From: Didymodactylos carnosus
Lineage: Eukaryota > Rotifera > Eurotatoria > Philodinida > Philodinidae
Assembly (NCBI GenBank): GCA_905250885.1
Contig: CAJNOQ010000036.1
Span: 1 to 64,000 of the forward strand
Length of the DNA: 64,000 bases
Reading direction: 5' to 3'
Shown here: positions 23,901-36,390 of the stretch, in pieces
Numbering within the stretch: the stretch's first letter is position 1
How the letters are laid out: each line of letters begins with the position of its first letter
Notes under the pieces: generated by a model
Database searches by the model: none
Told to the model about the DNA's origin: nothing
The model's input: the letters and a program-made list of their open reading frames with translations, nothing else
Translations under genes and position numbers: made by a program

Positions 23901-26900
23901 CTTATGAATTTAAAAAGCATGTCTATTCTACAAGCTCTCGTTAAAATTTCAAGTGAATCCGACATGGTCTCTTTGTAATAAAGTTAGAAGAGAGAGGAGA
24001 GTATTTTTTATGTAAGTTTGTATGTATCAGCATTGAATACTTGTCTTTTATTTATCAATATCTTTTTTTCCTCTATTTTCTTTTTCTTGATGATCATGAA
24101 CATTCACGTCGAACGTCGCGTTCACCGTCATGTAGCAGTGAAAATGTAGAGAACGATGATAATTTCGATAGTGATACGACTATTCGTCAAAGATCTCACA
24201 ATAGCGACAGTATAAGTTTGGAGAATTCCACTCGTAAAACAAAATCGCCACCACCACCATTTTCGTCTTCGACACCTCGAAATATGAAAGATAATAATGG
24301 ACAGCGACAGCTACAAGCGACCGCTATTCATCGCTTATCTCATTCAAATGATACTACTACCACCACGGAATTTCAGCAAGAATTGAGTCAATTGATAGAG
24401 AAAAAGAATGATTCAGTAGTAAGTGAAAACTCACTCACATTGCCATCAGCACGCTTAAAACGTGATAACCAAGATGATGGTAGTAAAGAACAAAATAAAC
24501 AACAAAAACAGCAAAAAACTCAAATTCAGTCACATCAGTTTGACATGCAACGCTGCTCTAACACAGGTTTGCAATCAACAGTTATTTCAAGATTTTTAAT
24601 TCGTTTCAATTGTTTTAGATACGATTCAAGAAGATGAAAACAATTTATTATGCCGTCTACATGGTTATTACAAAACTGGTCAAGCCTATTTATCTGAGTT
24701 GTCTGGTGATAATGACACCACACCAAATATCGACGGCACAAATTATTTACTACAGTCGCTAAAAACAGCAAATGATTCGGGTTATTCGAGTCAACCAACA
24801 CCACGTTGTGTTGATCCGCTTCTATCAACTCAACCTTTTTCAATTCAAAATTGTTTGCAAAAATTGATTAGCAATGAAAATGATAGGATTCAGTTTAATC
24901 ATGCTTACACTGTGGGAATGGTAAGAGCTGATCATCATTATCAAAATGCTCAGAACTTTCAACAACGACATACCCAATATCTAACATCAGTAAACATTCC
25001 ACCTGACGCTTTATCATCAAATCGAATTCAACGATCAGATAATCCGATACAAATTCAAGGTAAAGTTAAAGTTCAGTTGTTATTCTAGTGACAATAGAGC
25101 AATCAAGTATAACAAAAGCGAATCGCGGTAGAATATGTTTTCCACTGTAGTAATTTATTCTAGGAGCTTAATACTTCCACTGTCCATGTATCATACATGA
25201 TTCATTTAATTTTTGACCATACAATTCATGTATCAGACATGATACATTTGCAGGATTAGACTAAATATGATTTTGATCAGAAAAATAATGTTTCTGAACT
25301 CGTAAATTTTATTTTACGTGTACTTTTTCAAAACTTGATAAACAAAATAGTTTTTTATAAGTTTCACACTCCGTAGCCACTTGCTTTGCCTTTTTCGATG
25401 CCATTTCTGTGTCCGAAGTATGTTTTATGTTGCTGTAACAGTCGTGACATCTTTTTCACGTAAGTTTACCATCTTTTCGAGGAATGTTTCGTAAACCGTA
25501 TTTCGTAAACCATAAAAAATCTACAATAATTCAGTATACAGATTTTATAACACAATTAAAGGATTCAAAAAAGTATTCATTCTCCTGACGTCATGTTGTA
25601 TCCTGTACTTGATGTCATTACTGTACATTATATGGATACTATGACAATAATTGAATCATATATGATTCATGAACCTGTGAGTGAATTTTTTTCTACTATA
25701 CCTCCTGAATCATATAATCAGGAAAATTAAAAGGTTCCTGAAGGAACTTTTGTGCCAAAAAAATAAAAAACTGTCATTTGAGTTTCATAGTAGCATTATC
25801 ACGTATTATCTAAAATGGACGTATAGGTGATGTTTTAAATTTTTTTGTGGACAGTGAAAGTGTAAAAACTATTTTACCAAGAATGTAGACTTGGACTAAA
25901 CTTGCAGTACGTCTGGTCTGAAAAAATTGACTTCAGAGAAGACTTTATATATTGATAAAGTCTGGAGAAGAATGTTCTATGATATACTTGATGAAAAGGA
26001 GAGGACGGTTAGAATACACCAAAAAAGAGTAAAGTCGATCTGCCTACAAAGATGTGACAGCAGCATCGATGAAATTTCATACTATTCTACTTTTCATACT
26101 TTTCATCGCTTTCATACTGAAATTCTACAAAGTGTGCTGGATGCTACATACATCAGTAGATCTTGCTTGGACCAGCTTATTAAGCGGCTCACTCATATGT
26201 AGTATCCCATCCCACCTGATCAGTCCACTACTAGCTTACAGTTACACTATATCAGTGTATTCCTGCAGTACATTTCATCTTACACTGTTTTTTGTGTATT
26301 CTAACCGCTCTGGAAAAGGAAGTGAAAAATGACTACTGAAAAATATAGGGAGTAAGGCGCCCGCAACTCGAAGTTCCCGTAACTTTTTTCTTTTATATAT
26401 TTATACATGATTGAATAGAGGACATCGAGCGGAGTAAGAAAAAGTTGGTTTTAAGTTTTGAAAAAAAATTTTTCAGGGTAAAAATTTTGACAAGTTTTGA
26501 CGATTTTATTCAAAATCGCTACAGTTTCGAAAAATTCAAATTGCATTTTCTCTATGTTTTCAAGTTTTGAGACGAACTTTTCTGAACTTAGTATTGAAAA
26601 CTGAGTATATAGAAAATGTTTGACTGATCTCAAACCTAAAAACTGATTTAGCTTACTTCACTTGAACTGACCATCCATAAAGACAGTAGGTCATTTTGCA
26701 AACCTATCTAGGTTTTTATATGAATATATTTTGCCATTTCTCTTATTTCATTCGAACCGCCAAACTGTCAGCTTTAACATGACGTATCGTCTTTTTTAAT
26801 TTTGTTTCCTTACTAAGAAAATTCATTTTTTTGAGATCACAAGCGAAAAAATCGGAATTCTGTCCGTAATTCTTATTTTTCTCCACCAGAACTCATTTTT

Positions 26901-29900
26901 TATGCAATAAAAATATCATATTCAGAATCATTAAAGTAATATATATTAAAGAAAATTTTCCATAGCAAGTTTTGATAATCTGATTTTTAAGATTATCATT
27001 TTTTTTCCTCTTTTTTCTATCTCAACGCGGTATTATGTGTGTGCATTTTTCGAAATGTTTTATTCCCCACAAAGTTATCAAGTGCTCTTTTCTTCATTGT
27101 GTTCCTGTCCAATTGCATTATACCATTTATATCATAAAACTGATAAAAGCCACTATGACACGATGTGTAATTAAATTTTTTGAATCAATATTTTTGTTTT
27201 ACTTCTTACTTGAAAAGTTGTACGCTCTTTGGAATCGCCATGATTTTTGCTGCTTTTTAGGTCCAGTTATACTTCGCACCAATGTCAACAATATATCACC
27301 CGTCTCTGTTAAACTACGTAGTTTAAAATATCCACAACCGGAAAAGAGCACAATGACCGATACTGATTCGATTCGTCGTGAAATTGATCGTGCCACTGAT
27401 GAAATTGATTATTTACGTACTACCTTACATGTAAAAGAAGATGAATTACATAAAGATTCAAAATATTTAAAATTAGCTGATTTAGCTTTAACTAAACAAG
27501 ATGATGAAATACATTTATTAAACCGTACATTAGAACAACAAAAAGTGGAAATAGAACGTTTAAAAGATGTAGTACAAGATTTGTTAAGTAATGGATCGGA
27601 GAATGAACAAAATGTTCTATTAAATGTTAGTGAACAATTACAACGCGTACAAAAAAATATACATGAACAATTAAGTCCAGCATTAATTCGAATTGTTGAT
27701 AACAGAATACCATATGTACAACAACAAGAAGATTTAAGCGGAGTAAGTTAACAAACTTTTGTGGATGAAAGAGAAAGACATTTAAACTCATCATCTTTGA
27801 TATTTGAGCATACTTCAGAAAGATAGTGAATGAAATATGTTTTCTTATAGCATCAGTTGAATGGCGGTCAATTAATTCCAATTGATATTACAGAGTGGTT
27901 GTGTAACATACCGAGGCATGCTGAATTAGAACAAATTATTGAAGATTTACAAATAAAACTAGATGATTATAGTGAACAATTAAATGAAATGAAAAAAGAT
28001 AATCGACGTTTAGAGAAAAAAGTAATTAGTCAAGATAAGATAATAAAACGATCGAATAAAATCGAAGCATTAGATTTAGCTAATCAACAATACCGACGAT
28101 CAAAATCAGCACATATGTCGGATATAGAAACATTACAGGTAGACCATAACAGTGAACAAAAGTCCAAAAAGTTGTGTAGCTTTATATTGCTCTTTTATGA
28201 GCCATGTGATGATCTTGAGCAAGCTACCTATGTCCTAGTACCTTGAACCACCCAGCAGCATTACTACGGTATGATGTACAACACAGTTTCTCTGGGTAGT
28301 TTTTGTCGCCTTCTGGAAAAAGAAAAAACGATTCTCAAAAAACGTTATTTTCAGAGTATCTCTAGAAAGAAAGATGATAGAGACTTGTAGTTTTTGCCAT
28401 TCGTAGTCAAAACTTTAAGGCATCTTTTCATAAACAAAATCAAGGACACGCTTGACTTCCGCTTTCAAGAGGATACTTTGGGCTGCCTACACGTGAAAAA
28501 AGTTAATATATTGCTATGTTAAACTTTCGGGTTATGAAATGTTTTTCCAGAGACCACTTAGAAAACCGATTTTAGAAAAATAATTTTAGAAAGATTTTGC
28601 TTATGAAAAGATGCTTTAAAGTTTTGACTACGAATGGCAAAAACTGCAAGTCTCTATTACCTTTCTTTCTGAAGATACTCTCAAAATAACCGAGAATCGT
28701 TTTTTCTTTTTTCGATAAATAGTTCATGTTGCGTATGGATAATTGGGTTAAAGGAAGTATACATCAGATTAGCCTTCTATTCAGATCTGCAGTTGATGAC
28801 TAGTAACGATATATGAATGACCAGGTCAGAAGCTTATCGCCTATAAGAAAGATATTGGGCTTTTGAAGCTGATGAACTTTGAAGCCTACACCTGTAACGG
28901 TAGCCTCAAGACAAAATACTCTTCCTTCCTTCCTTTTTACAGATCACTGAACATTAAGAAAATAGGAGAGTAATGATTATAGAGAACGAACTATCGAAAA
29001 CATGGTGAATAGTGAAACTTGGTTTGAGGATATCTGCCAGAAGTTGTACAGTTTTTTATTTCTACTGTGAAATATTATTCTAAGAATGTTAATGAATATA
29101 TATCATTTTCCAGGATGATGCGTTTGTATTAGAACAACAGATAATACGAAAAAGACGTGAAATAACAATGAGTCAGCAACAATTAAAAAATATGACAACA
29201 TTTTCCCAAACGGTGCGTCATTTTTTCTTTTTCTTTTACTTATTTTGACTATTTATGGCAGATTTTCGTTTTTGTTTAGGTATTACGCGACTTGAAAAAT
29301 GCCAAACATCGTCATACAATAGCCATACGTGAAACAAAAATACTAGATCAAAAAGCGGAATCACTGACGAGAAAACTTGTTAAATTAACTGGTGATATTA
29401 AACAGATGGAGGAATATTATGAAAAAATGAAAAGTGATATTCAGACTACGGGACAGAAGCAAATTACGTTAGATAAGGTAAATTTCATTGCGTTAAACCG
29501 AACAACAATTATAAATAAAGTCAAAAAGTCATGAATTTACTGTTTAGAGTGTTGATGAAAAGAAATCATTATCAATTGTTCTCGACGAACAAATTCGTGA
29601 TTGTTATAATTCATTCAATTCTTTCATACGTACATCGATTCAATCTTTGACGGAATTCTCCATGGATACTGATGATAACAGCAATAATAGTAGCAGTTTC
29701 ATCAACAATTATCATTCACAACAGTATCCAAATATAGCAGTGATGTCACGTGACGATATTCAACGTTATATCAACCATGCAATAACCGAAAATAATAAAA
29801 TAATGTTAAAATACCAAAATATGTTACAGCAGCAAAAACAAAAAGCACAACAGTTAAAATCAGATATTAAAGAGAAAGAAGAACAACTACAACAACTGAA

Positions 29901-32900
29901 CAATAATTTAGGTAACTGCGCATCAATGACGTAGGAGGGGAAAAACAAATCATTAAATGTTGCCTTGTTCATCATATGACCGGGCGACTTCATAAGAATA
30001 AAGATAGAAATATGACATAAATCTATTAAATTGGGAGCCATAATATCAAAAAAGAATACGTAATACCGCAAAGCTACATGTTCAAGATGTGTCTTGATTA
30101 TGAGACTACAAAAAATGATTTTTTTGGTATGAGCCTCAAAGTAGAGACGTGCGGCGCCCTTACCCTACAGGGTAGAGGTAAGGCTTAAAAAATTTTCATA
30201 GAGTAGGATCAGAGGTGAAAAAAATACAATACAATACTGTGAATTTCTTAGTCTCGCCATCTCATCACTTGTGATATAGCGCTCTTCCTTTTTACCAGTT
30301 ACATAGAACCCTCCGATCTTGTGAGTTTAGATTCAACAGTCGAACATTTAAGAAAGCATGCTCAAGAATTATTAGAAGATAAACAAATATTAGAAGAATT
30401 AGGAAAAGTAAAAGAATTAAAATTAGATAAATTAAATGAATATGAACGTGTATACGATCGAAAAGTGGCACAAGATAAACAATTACAACAAGAAATGGAA
30501 AATTTGACAACGGATATACAAAAATTAAAACGACAACAAAAAGATGCACTATTAGATTATGATGGTTTAAGGCATAATATCGAAGCTGATCAGAAAGTTT
30601 TAAGCGACATGAGACTGGAAGCACAACGTTTAAAAGAACAAATAAAAGTATTCTTAGATGATAAAGAAACACTCGATGAAACATGTGATCTACTTGGTAT
30701 GTCAACAAGAAGAGACTAGACCAATAGACTGCTCTAGATTGGGAGGAAATCTTGAGATGAAGTTACATTCCTAATTTCTTAGTAGGCAGACTGTCTGAAA
30801 AACTGTGATTTTTCACGTCCGAGTATGTCAGCTCTAATAAGTCGCCTCAAAGTTTATCAAATAGCATACCTCAAACAGTAAGTAAGAAGAACCGCTTGAT
30901 CGTCTACAACTTTTATACATGGTCTTAGAGACGAGTTCGTCACTACTGACTTGAGTGCCTCTCTAACCGTTAATTTTGTCTTTTTAGCTAAAAAATGTGA
31001 AGCATTGCATAATGAATGTAAAGAGAAAGAGAAAGAAATGACCGATTTGAATCGGAATATCGAAGACAAACTGCACATGGCCAAAAGTTTGGAAGATGAC
31101 ATAAACAAGTTTAAACAAGATAAAAAAACGATTTTACAAGTAAATAGCTAATGTACTGTTGAGTGTTTTCTTTTAACGTTTTTTAGACTCGATAAAAAAT
31201 TGAAAAGGGTTTTTTATTTATCATAAAAAACCGCCCGTTTTTCATTTTGCATCGGCCACGAACGCTATATCGCTTTTGGTTACAGAATTGAGTTTTCGGG
31301 GGTTATGAGCAAGTTTTCTAGGAGCCTCGGGAAACCGAGTCTTCAAATAATAGCTTTTTGCTGGATACTTATACAATTAACATTTTTCTGAACATACAGA
31401 TTTGTAGAACAAAGGTTTCTGATCAAAATAAGACCTCCCACATCTTTGTATGACCTTGCATCAAAAAGTTACAGGCATTTTCCTAGAAGTCCTAAAACTG
31501 AGTATTTCATACAGCGTTTTCTCTATATAAGAGTTACACATTACGTGTGACCCAAGGTTTTTAATAGCAGTTTGTCGTAGAGAGTTTGTTCTTTTTTTGT
31601 TTAAGAGAGGAAAAGAAACTACATCGTCTGACCGGCGCCGATTTTTGAATTAGGTCTTAGTTTTTTGTCAAATTGAGGATTTTTAGAAAACTCGGAACAA
31701 TTTTTCGGATTTTGAAGGTTGTTGGTTGCCGGGAAACCAACAAAGACTTAATTAGAAAATCGGCGCAGCTCAGTCCATGTAGTTAGGTGTCTAGTTTAAA
31801 ATAAAACAAACCCGATCTCTCTAGCCTGAAGTATATTAAAATATCTTGGGACAAACTTCAGGGTCCTTTTTGGATCTTGATCTCTGAAAAACTCCTAAAC
31901 CGTAAGACTTGGAGACAAAAAAGTTTTTTCATTCCCGTAACTCATTAAACCTAACATTTATGAAAAGTTTCGTCAAGATCGGAAGTACGGTGTAGGAGAT
32001 AATTTTTGAGGAGGGAGGCTTAAAGCTGATCACCGCTTTGCACATGATATTATACTGATCATCATCGCTTGATTCTTACTTAACTTATCCTCGATCAGTT
32101 TAACCGATATCAGTTATTTTCGGTTTTGATTTCTTTCGGGTATGGTTAACCGAACATATCTGGTTCTACCTAATGATAGTCTATAATACTAATAACATCA
32201 GACTGGAGATTTCTTGCAGTAAATTGTCGAGGTCTACTTTGAAAAAAAAATTAACCGTGAACCTTCTTCTTATGGTGGTGTTTCCAGTAAAAGCTTATGG
32301 TGGTGCTCTCAGTAAAAGATTTTTCGATCGGGTTTGTTTTGTTTTGATCAGAAATGATTGCTCTTCTCTACCTGACCGATATTATTTATGGTACACCCGT
32401 TATATGAGAAACATTTCTAAGCTTATAACTTTCGTGCTATATGAGCTAGCGGGGTCAATTAATAATCATTTTGTAGAGCGTGTTTTACTGTATCATTTCT
32501 TCATAGAGACAAATTTACAACCACTTGTTTCACTATAGAAAAATTTATTATTCAAATCGTGTCAGGACTTCTGAGCCGCCCTTTATAGTACCATTACACT
32601 ATCATGCATTTCTTCAAGAGTAAATGGTTATAGTTTTGTAAAAGGATCGTCTTTGTGTACTACGTTCTGTCACATCGTCATGCCTAGACCTATAAAATAG
32701 CTCAGAAATTAATTCATATTTATCAAATTTAGTTTCTGAAGTGGCTCTAATAATCAAACCTGGATGATGACTTATTTGATTTTTATATTATAGGAAGTTA
32801 CGGAAATGAAAGAAAAAGTTGAAAAGAGAAAAGCGGATATTGCTGCTGAACAAATTAGTTTAGCTCGATCACGATCAGCAGATTTTGAATCAGAAAATGA

Positions 32901-35900
32901 AGGAATAAAACAACGAATTAAAGCCGGTATGTGTCATTATGACTGAAAAGGAAAAAACGTATTTTGATAGAATGTGTAATTTAATGTCATTAATTTATAG
33001 GTAAAGAAGAACTAATACGATTAAATATTGATGTCGATGATAGAAATCGAACATTGAATGAATTGAATACGATGATTATGTTTGCCAAAAACATCATGAA
33101 GGTAGGTAGCGCATTTGGATGTTTCAGGAGTACCCCTCCCCCCTCCCCTCTTTTTTGCAAAAAACTTTTCATTTTGAGCTGAACATAGTCTAATGTAGAG
33201 GAACGTCTGAGCTATAAAATGAGACCACTCCCAGCTCTCTATGACCTTCCTTGAAAAAGTATGAAGTTTTTAAGTTTTTTCTTCAAAGACTAGAAAACCT
33301 CAATTTTTTTCTCCTTTCCTATAGATTTAAAAATTTTTCTTGTAAATAGCATGATCGAAGAAAGCATACTCTTCAAAATGAGACGCCTTCCAGAATTTTC
33401 CGATGCGTTTTCGTGGAGATATAAGCATCAGACCAAATGCCCTGAAAAACAGAACTCAAGGTACAATGTGAATTTTCTCACTCTGCATTTTTTCGATAGT
33501 CCCTTCAATTGGGTCGCATTACGACCCTTTGAAAAAACGGTCTGATCGAGCTTAAATTTCTACCACAGATACTTCAGACCCTATCTCAGGTTCGTTTTTT
33601 TTAAGCGTTTTCGATTTCAACTTTCGGCATGAGAAGATTTTTAAAATAAAAAAACATTTTTTGTTATACAAGATTTTTAGTATTTTTCGAATATCTCGAG
33701 AAGGAAAGCATATTTTTCGAAAAAAAGGCGAACCTGAGATAGGGTCTAAAGTATCTGTGGTAAAAATTTCACTTCGATTGGACCATTTTTTCGAGGGATC
33801 GTAATGTGACCTGATGGAAACTAGAGTTTTCCAGAAAATCGATAGAAGAACATGTAAAAAAATTCTAGGCAAAAAATACATCAATTTTCCTTTTCGATGT
33901 TCTATTCTCTGGTATAAATTTCACCCCGATCAAATATCGGCTTCTCAAAAAAGAGTGAGGAGGGAGGTTATCCTTAAATGTAAGCTACTTTAAAAGGTGT
34001 GTACGCGCGTTTCTATCTTATAGAATATTGAACCAACTGAAAATAAACTAAATTATCAACCATTTGACAACCAAATATCAAATAATTACAATGTAAACTA
34101 TAAATCACCACTTCATTCCATTGAACAGTAAGTATGTTATAAGTTGGAGATTTTTAGATTAGGCATATCGCTTCTTACATCACTAAGCAGTTGATTATAG
34201 ATATTGAAGCAAATTGTATGTCTATTTTCTAACATAGCTTCTACATACTTATTATGAAATTCTGATATATATATATATATATCATATTGCCAAGAATAAT
34301 TGTGAAGTTAGAGGGCAAACCGAACCATTTATATCTATATACATCGAAGTTTCACCTTTAGATCCGAAGAAACATCCTTTTTTTCTATTTCATTGGGTTA
34401 GATCTGCGCACCAACAACAAGAGAAATAAAGTTGTAACTCTTTCTGCATAAGAGAATCTAAGCTTAACCCCTATGAAACTGATATTTTCACAAGTACATC
34501 AAAAACATTATCTCAGGAATTAAATCTTTTATACACTTAAGAATTTCACGTTGAATATAATTCATCATTTTCTATGTAACAGAGATCTTTGAATAAAACT
34601 TCGACATGATTGTATTGAGCCGAAATATTTGAAAAAGTCGTTGTTTGACATTTAATCACGGGAGGAAAAGCAGCACCCACTATCCATTTCAAAACACAAT
34701 GAACGATTGCTTTTGAACAGTTCAGGAACGTTGCTAGCTAGCGAGTTCGGGTCTTCGCCGTTGAAACGAGGACATCTGGAGGCATCCAGGTATGTAATAA
34801 TCATTCGGCTAGCCAAGACCTTTGAGGGATTTCCAGAAGTCTTGTGGAAAGGCTTATAGCTCCTGAACCGAACAAATTAGCGAGTTCGAATCATACATTG
34901 CACGATTCTTTTTCCTTTTTTCTTTGATTTGTTTTCTTCTACATAAGACCAAAAGATGGCTGACCGATTTACATTAATAGAAAAGTATACAAAATGTTTT
35001 TTGTCTTAATACTTTTTGATTTAATTTCGTTGTAATGGATAGATATCCGAGTAACTGTAGAAAGTGTTGAAATATTTATTCTTTATACCATATTTAGTCG
35101 CAGGAAAAGTAAGCTAAGCGTTGGACCAGTCTGATAGACTAAATCGGTATCTTTGGATGCCGAAAGGTGCTATACTAAAAAAAGTGCTGTCCCTCTTGCA
35201 TTTAATAGTACAATGTAGCATAAAAATATTTTTGGACAAAAATTCCTAATGAACTAGTAGATGCATTCAGTGGAACTTTTCGTAGGATGTAACAAAAAGG
35301 ACGTGTGCTGATAAACATACGTTGAATAATATTTCACTTTTTGAGAACTTTTAGTAAAATACTTCTACATGTTTAATAAGGGACCACAAGATAAAGAAAA
35401 TACGTTGAAGTTTCACAGAGAAGAGTCATCGAGATCTGAAGAAATGTCTTATTGCTGCAAAAGCTACTTGACTATAACTCACTGCACAATAAGTCCGAGA
35501 AACTGATGTTTGAAGAGAAAGATGCAATCTTCAGCGATATCTGAATTAACCTCATATCGATTTTATCAAAATAATTGTCTGTTATTAATCCGACAGATAA
35601 TAATACTTTTTTGTTTTAGTCAAGATACAGAATTTATCCAGTCAATTAATTATGATAATAAAATACAACGATTGAATAAAATAATTGATGAAAAAGATGA
35701 TGAAATTCGAAATTTAAATATGAAATTAATGAAGTAAAAAAATAAAAACAAAAACAAATATCTAAATAAAAACTATATCAAATACTATTTTTTTCTTTAG
35801 AACAAAAGATGAGTTATTTCAATTAGAAAATAAACAAAGAACTCAAGAAACAAATTTTGATACAATAAAATCATCAATGCAAATTGAAATGGATAAATTA

Positions 35901-36390
35901 AAACATTGGTTAGAAATCTATGAAAATCGAAAATTAGCCATAAAACCACATTATAAAGAAGCAATTAATGAATTAGAATTAAAATTACATGAACAAGAAA
36001 TGTTTTATCGTAAACAAATTAAAGATATTGATTCAGAAATAAAACGAAAAAATTATCGTCCTTATCGTACTCCAGATGATTCTGGGTAAGTTTATACAAA
36101 AATTGACATCTACAAATCTCATTCTACTTTGATTATCTTTTAGATTTTTTAGCGATACAACACTATCAGGAGACTATCATTATTTAAAATCATCGACATC
36201 GCCAACAGTCGATTATTTTAATTCAAACGATCATTTACGTGATCAAATACAAACAATATTTCGTCAACATGTCGATGAATTAGATAAATGTAATTCAAAA
36301 TATAAAACAAATTTATCGAATCTCAAAAATCGTTTACATGAACTAGAAAATACTACCACTGAGCCCATCCTAGGTACAACATGTTATTGA
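12272..36390 (+). CDS. CNTRL: Centriolin orthologue: LRR plus long coiled coil, about 2,025 aa
   Basis: Exons: 12272-13104, 13384-13552, 13620-13758, 13816-13960, 14016-14110, 14226-14377, 14433-14712, 21860-22309, about 24150-24566, 24619-25059, 27261-27742, 27851-28138, 29114-29212, 29280-29477, 29548-29911, 30307-30696, 30988-31139, 32794-32926, 33001-33101, 34024-34127, 35620-35733, 35801-36085, 36144-36390. Phases agree and the total is divisible by three. Exon 1 holds GVRY(I)xxxLI(R)KL then five leucine-rich repeats and a cap. ELEQELALYKID and DSPYIGKSKIK match human centriolin almost residue for residue, as does CNIPRHAELEQII (human CNVPEHHNLENEV). The rest is coiled coil with a Ser/Pro-rich hinge in exons 9-10. 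Centriolin sits on mother-centriole subdistal appendages and at the midbody, acting in cytokinesis and centrosome maturation (known in vertebrates). The ATG at 12272 was chosen over 12116 because an acceptor precedes it and the upstream frame is hydrophobic junk. Human CNTRL has about 2,325 aa. The start of exon 9 is uncertain. Confidence 0.9.
14941..14975. repeat. (GA)n microsatellite
   Basis: An uninterrupted GA dinucleotide run of about 35 bases inside intron 7 of centriolin. The ORFs crossing it on both strands are artefacts of the repeat. Confidence 0.95.
15525..15960. repeat. Dispersed repeat, copy 2
   Basis: Matches 1610-2010 in the same orientation: GCGTTACCTTAT with TAAAACTCATAG near 15545, and ATGTTCTCGAAGAAAAAGAC near 15870. 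Diverged, non-coding, ends unclear. Confidence 0.55.
16707..16819. repeat. 36-bp inverted repeat with 41-bp loop
   Basis: The arms at 16707-16742 and 16784-16819, starting CAACAGGATTATTGCCACAC, are near-perfect reverse complements. Probably the core of a small palindromic element within the intron. Non-coding. Confidence 0.8.
17060..17340. repeat. Palindromic repeat related to the 22.7-23.5 kb element
   Basis: Shares blocks with 23090-23270: the forward block around CAGATTTCTAGAAAACTTTT, and in reverse orientation the block around AATTCATAATTCAGCAAAAA. This implies that the copy is itself internally palindromic. Old and non-coding. Confidence 0.5.
19187..20136. mobile_element. TTAA-type inverted-repeat element, about 950 bp
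   Basis: The left end CCCTAGAGAACGTACTTG and the right end CACGTTCTCTAGGG are inverted, with TTAA directly after the right end (20137-20140). The base before the left end is CTTT, a poor match. CCCTAG termini at TTAA sites are typical of piggyBac-type elements. The subterminal parts are rich in AAGTACTTG words. The interior holds a third copy of the dispersed repeat (19525-19640) and a run of diverged AAAACCCTTTTxxTTTT-like units at 19730-19950. No transposase seen. Confidence 0.6.
19525..19640. repeat. Dispersed repeat, copy 3 (partial)
   Basis: GCATTATGTTCACGAAGAGA followed by ACCGGGTAAAACATGATG matches copies at about 1895 and 15865. It lies inside the TTAA-type element, so it was either captured or is an insertion. 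Confidence 0.55.
20145..20890 (-). mobile_element. LINE 3' fragment: end of reverse transcriptase
   Basis: On the minus strand the sequence reads the C-terminal third of a non-LTR reverse transcriptase. It shows a decayed YxDD box (KYAKDLEDLLSTRTF), HQYGLTMSIENAVIVSLKQ, an equivalent of RITKASSASNML, YQKGINMGADLRMFQYSV, LLYGSKTWTV, RLHAFHMACLRIIVG and a tail with KDTWRALINKFTKIGLVHR. Several frame breaks and stops show that it is dead. YAKD in place of YADD would abolish catalysis. The style is that of RTE/L2-like LINEs common in invertebrates. It lies within centriolin intron 7 in antisense orientation and abuts the TTAA-type element. Confidence 0.8.
21472..21592. repeat. 37-bp perfect inverted repeat in an AAGATCTT-rich element
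   Basis: The arms at 21472-21508 and 21556-21592 are exact over 37 bp (left arm starts CTTAGTAAGATTTCGCTTAC) with a 47-bp loop. The surrounding 21085-21640 is dense in CTTAGTAAGAT and AAGATCTTA words on both strands, suggesting a larger palindromic element around it. Non-coding. Confidence 0.85.
22744..23484. mobile_element. Palindromic element, about 740 bp, in centriolin intron 8
   Basis: The left arm (22744-22960) and right arm (about 23264-23484) are diverged reverse complements over about 200 bp, for example AGCACGGGATTATCACAAAC against the complement of GTTTGTGATGATTCCGTGCT. The 70-codon plus frame at 23264-23476 is just the right arm. Its centre shares sequence with the repeat at 17.1 kb. 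Confidence 0.75.
25150..25750. repeat. ATCATACATGAT-rich repeat region
   Basis: Several near-palindromic words of type CATGTATCATACATGATTCA and AATCATATATGATTCATGAA occur at both sides of this part of centriolin intron 10 in opposing orientation. It is probably a degraded palindromic element; the ends are not clear. Confidence 0.4.
28313..28715. mobile_element. Palindromic MITE, about 400 bp, in centriolin intron 12
   Basis: The left arm (about 28313-28438) and right arm (about 28600-28715) are near-complementary. GTTTTTGCCATTCGTAGTCA is matched by its complement around 28622-28645, and GAAAAAACGATTCTC by GAGAATCGTTTTTTC. Non-coding. Confidence 0.85.
31140..32793 (+). other. 1.65-kb intron 17 of centriolin with a fragment of the G-rich-ended repeat
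   Basis: Around 31940-32030 the sequence (AACATTTATGAAAAGTTTCG, TCAAGATCGGAA, GAGGAGGGAGGCTTAA) resembles the right ends of the elements at 33.1-33.97 kb and 51.9-52.8 kb. No left end was found, so it is probably truncated. The 121-codon frame at 32173-32538 shows no motif. Confidence 0.5.
33125..33970. mobile_element. Palindromic element with C-rich/G-rich ends, about 850 bp, in centriolin intron 19
   Basis: The left end has TACCCCTCCCCCCTCCCCTC and the right end GAGTGAGGAGGGAGGTTAT, inverted relative to each other. The inner arms at 33501-33595 and 33728-33825 pair well, for example CAGACCCTATCTCAGGTTCG against CGAACCTGAGATAGGGTCT. Non-coding. Related right-end sequence occurs at 32.0 and 52.75 kb. 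Confidence 0.75.
34128..35619 (+). other. 1.5-kb intron 20 of centriolin
   Basis: Begins GTAAGTATG and ends TTTTAG, phase 2. It includes an AT dinucleotide run (about 34265-34283) and GC-richer blocks with the repeated word TAGCGAGTTCG (about 34738 and 34879). No gene recognised. Confidence 0.6.

Noticed and set aside
32173-32538. 121-codon ORF in centriolin intron 17
   Set aside because: No family motif and located in a repeat-bearing intron; length alone is not convincing.
34675-34915. Possible tRNA or tRNA-derived SINE (GAGTTCGAATCAT resembles a B box)
   Set aside because: No matching A box at the right distance and no cloverleaf could be drawn.
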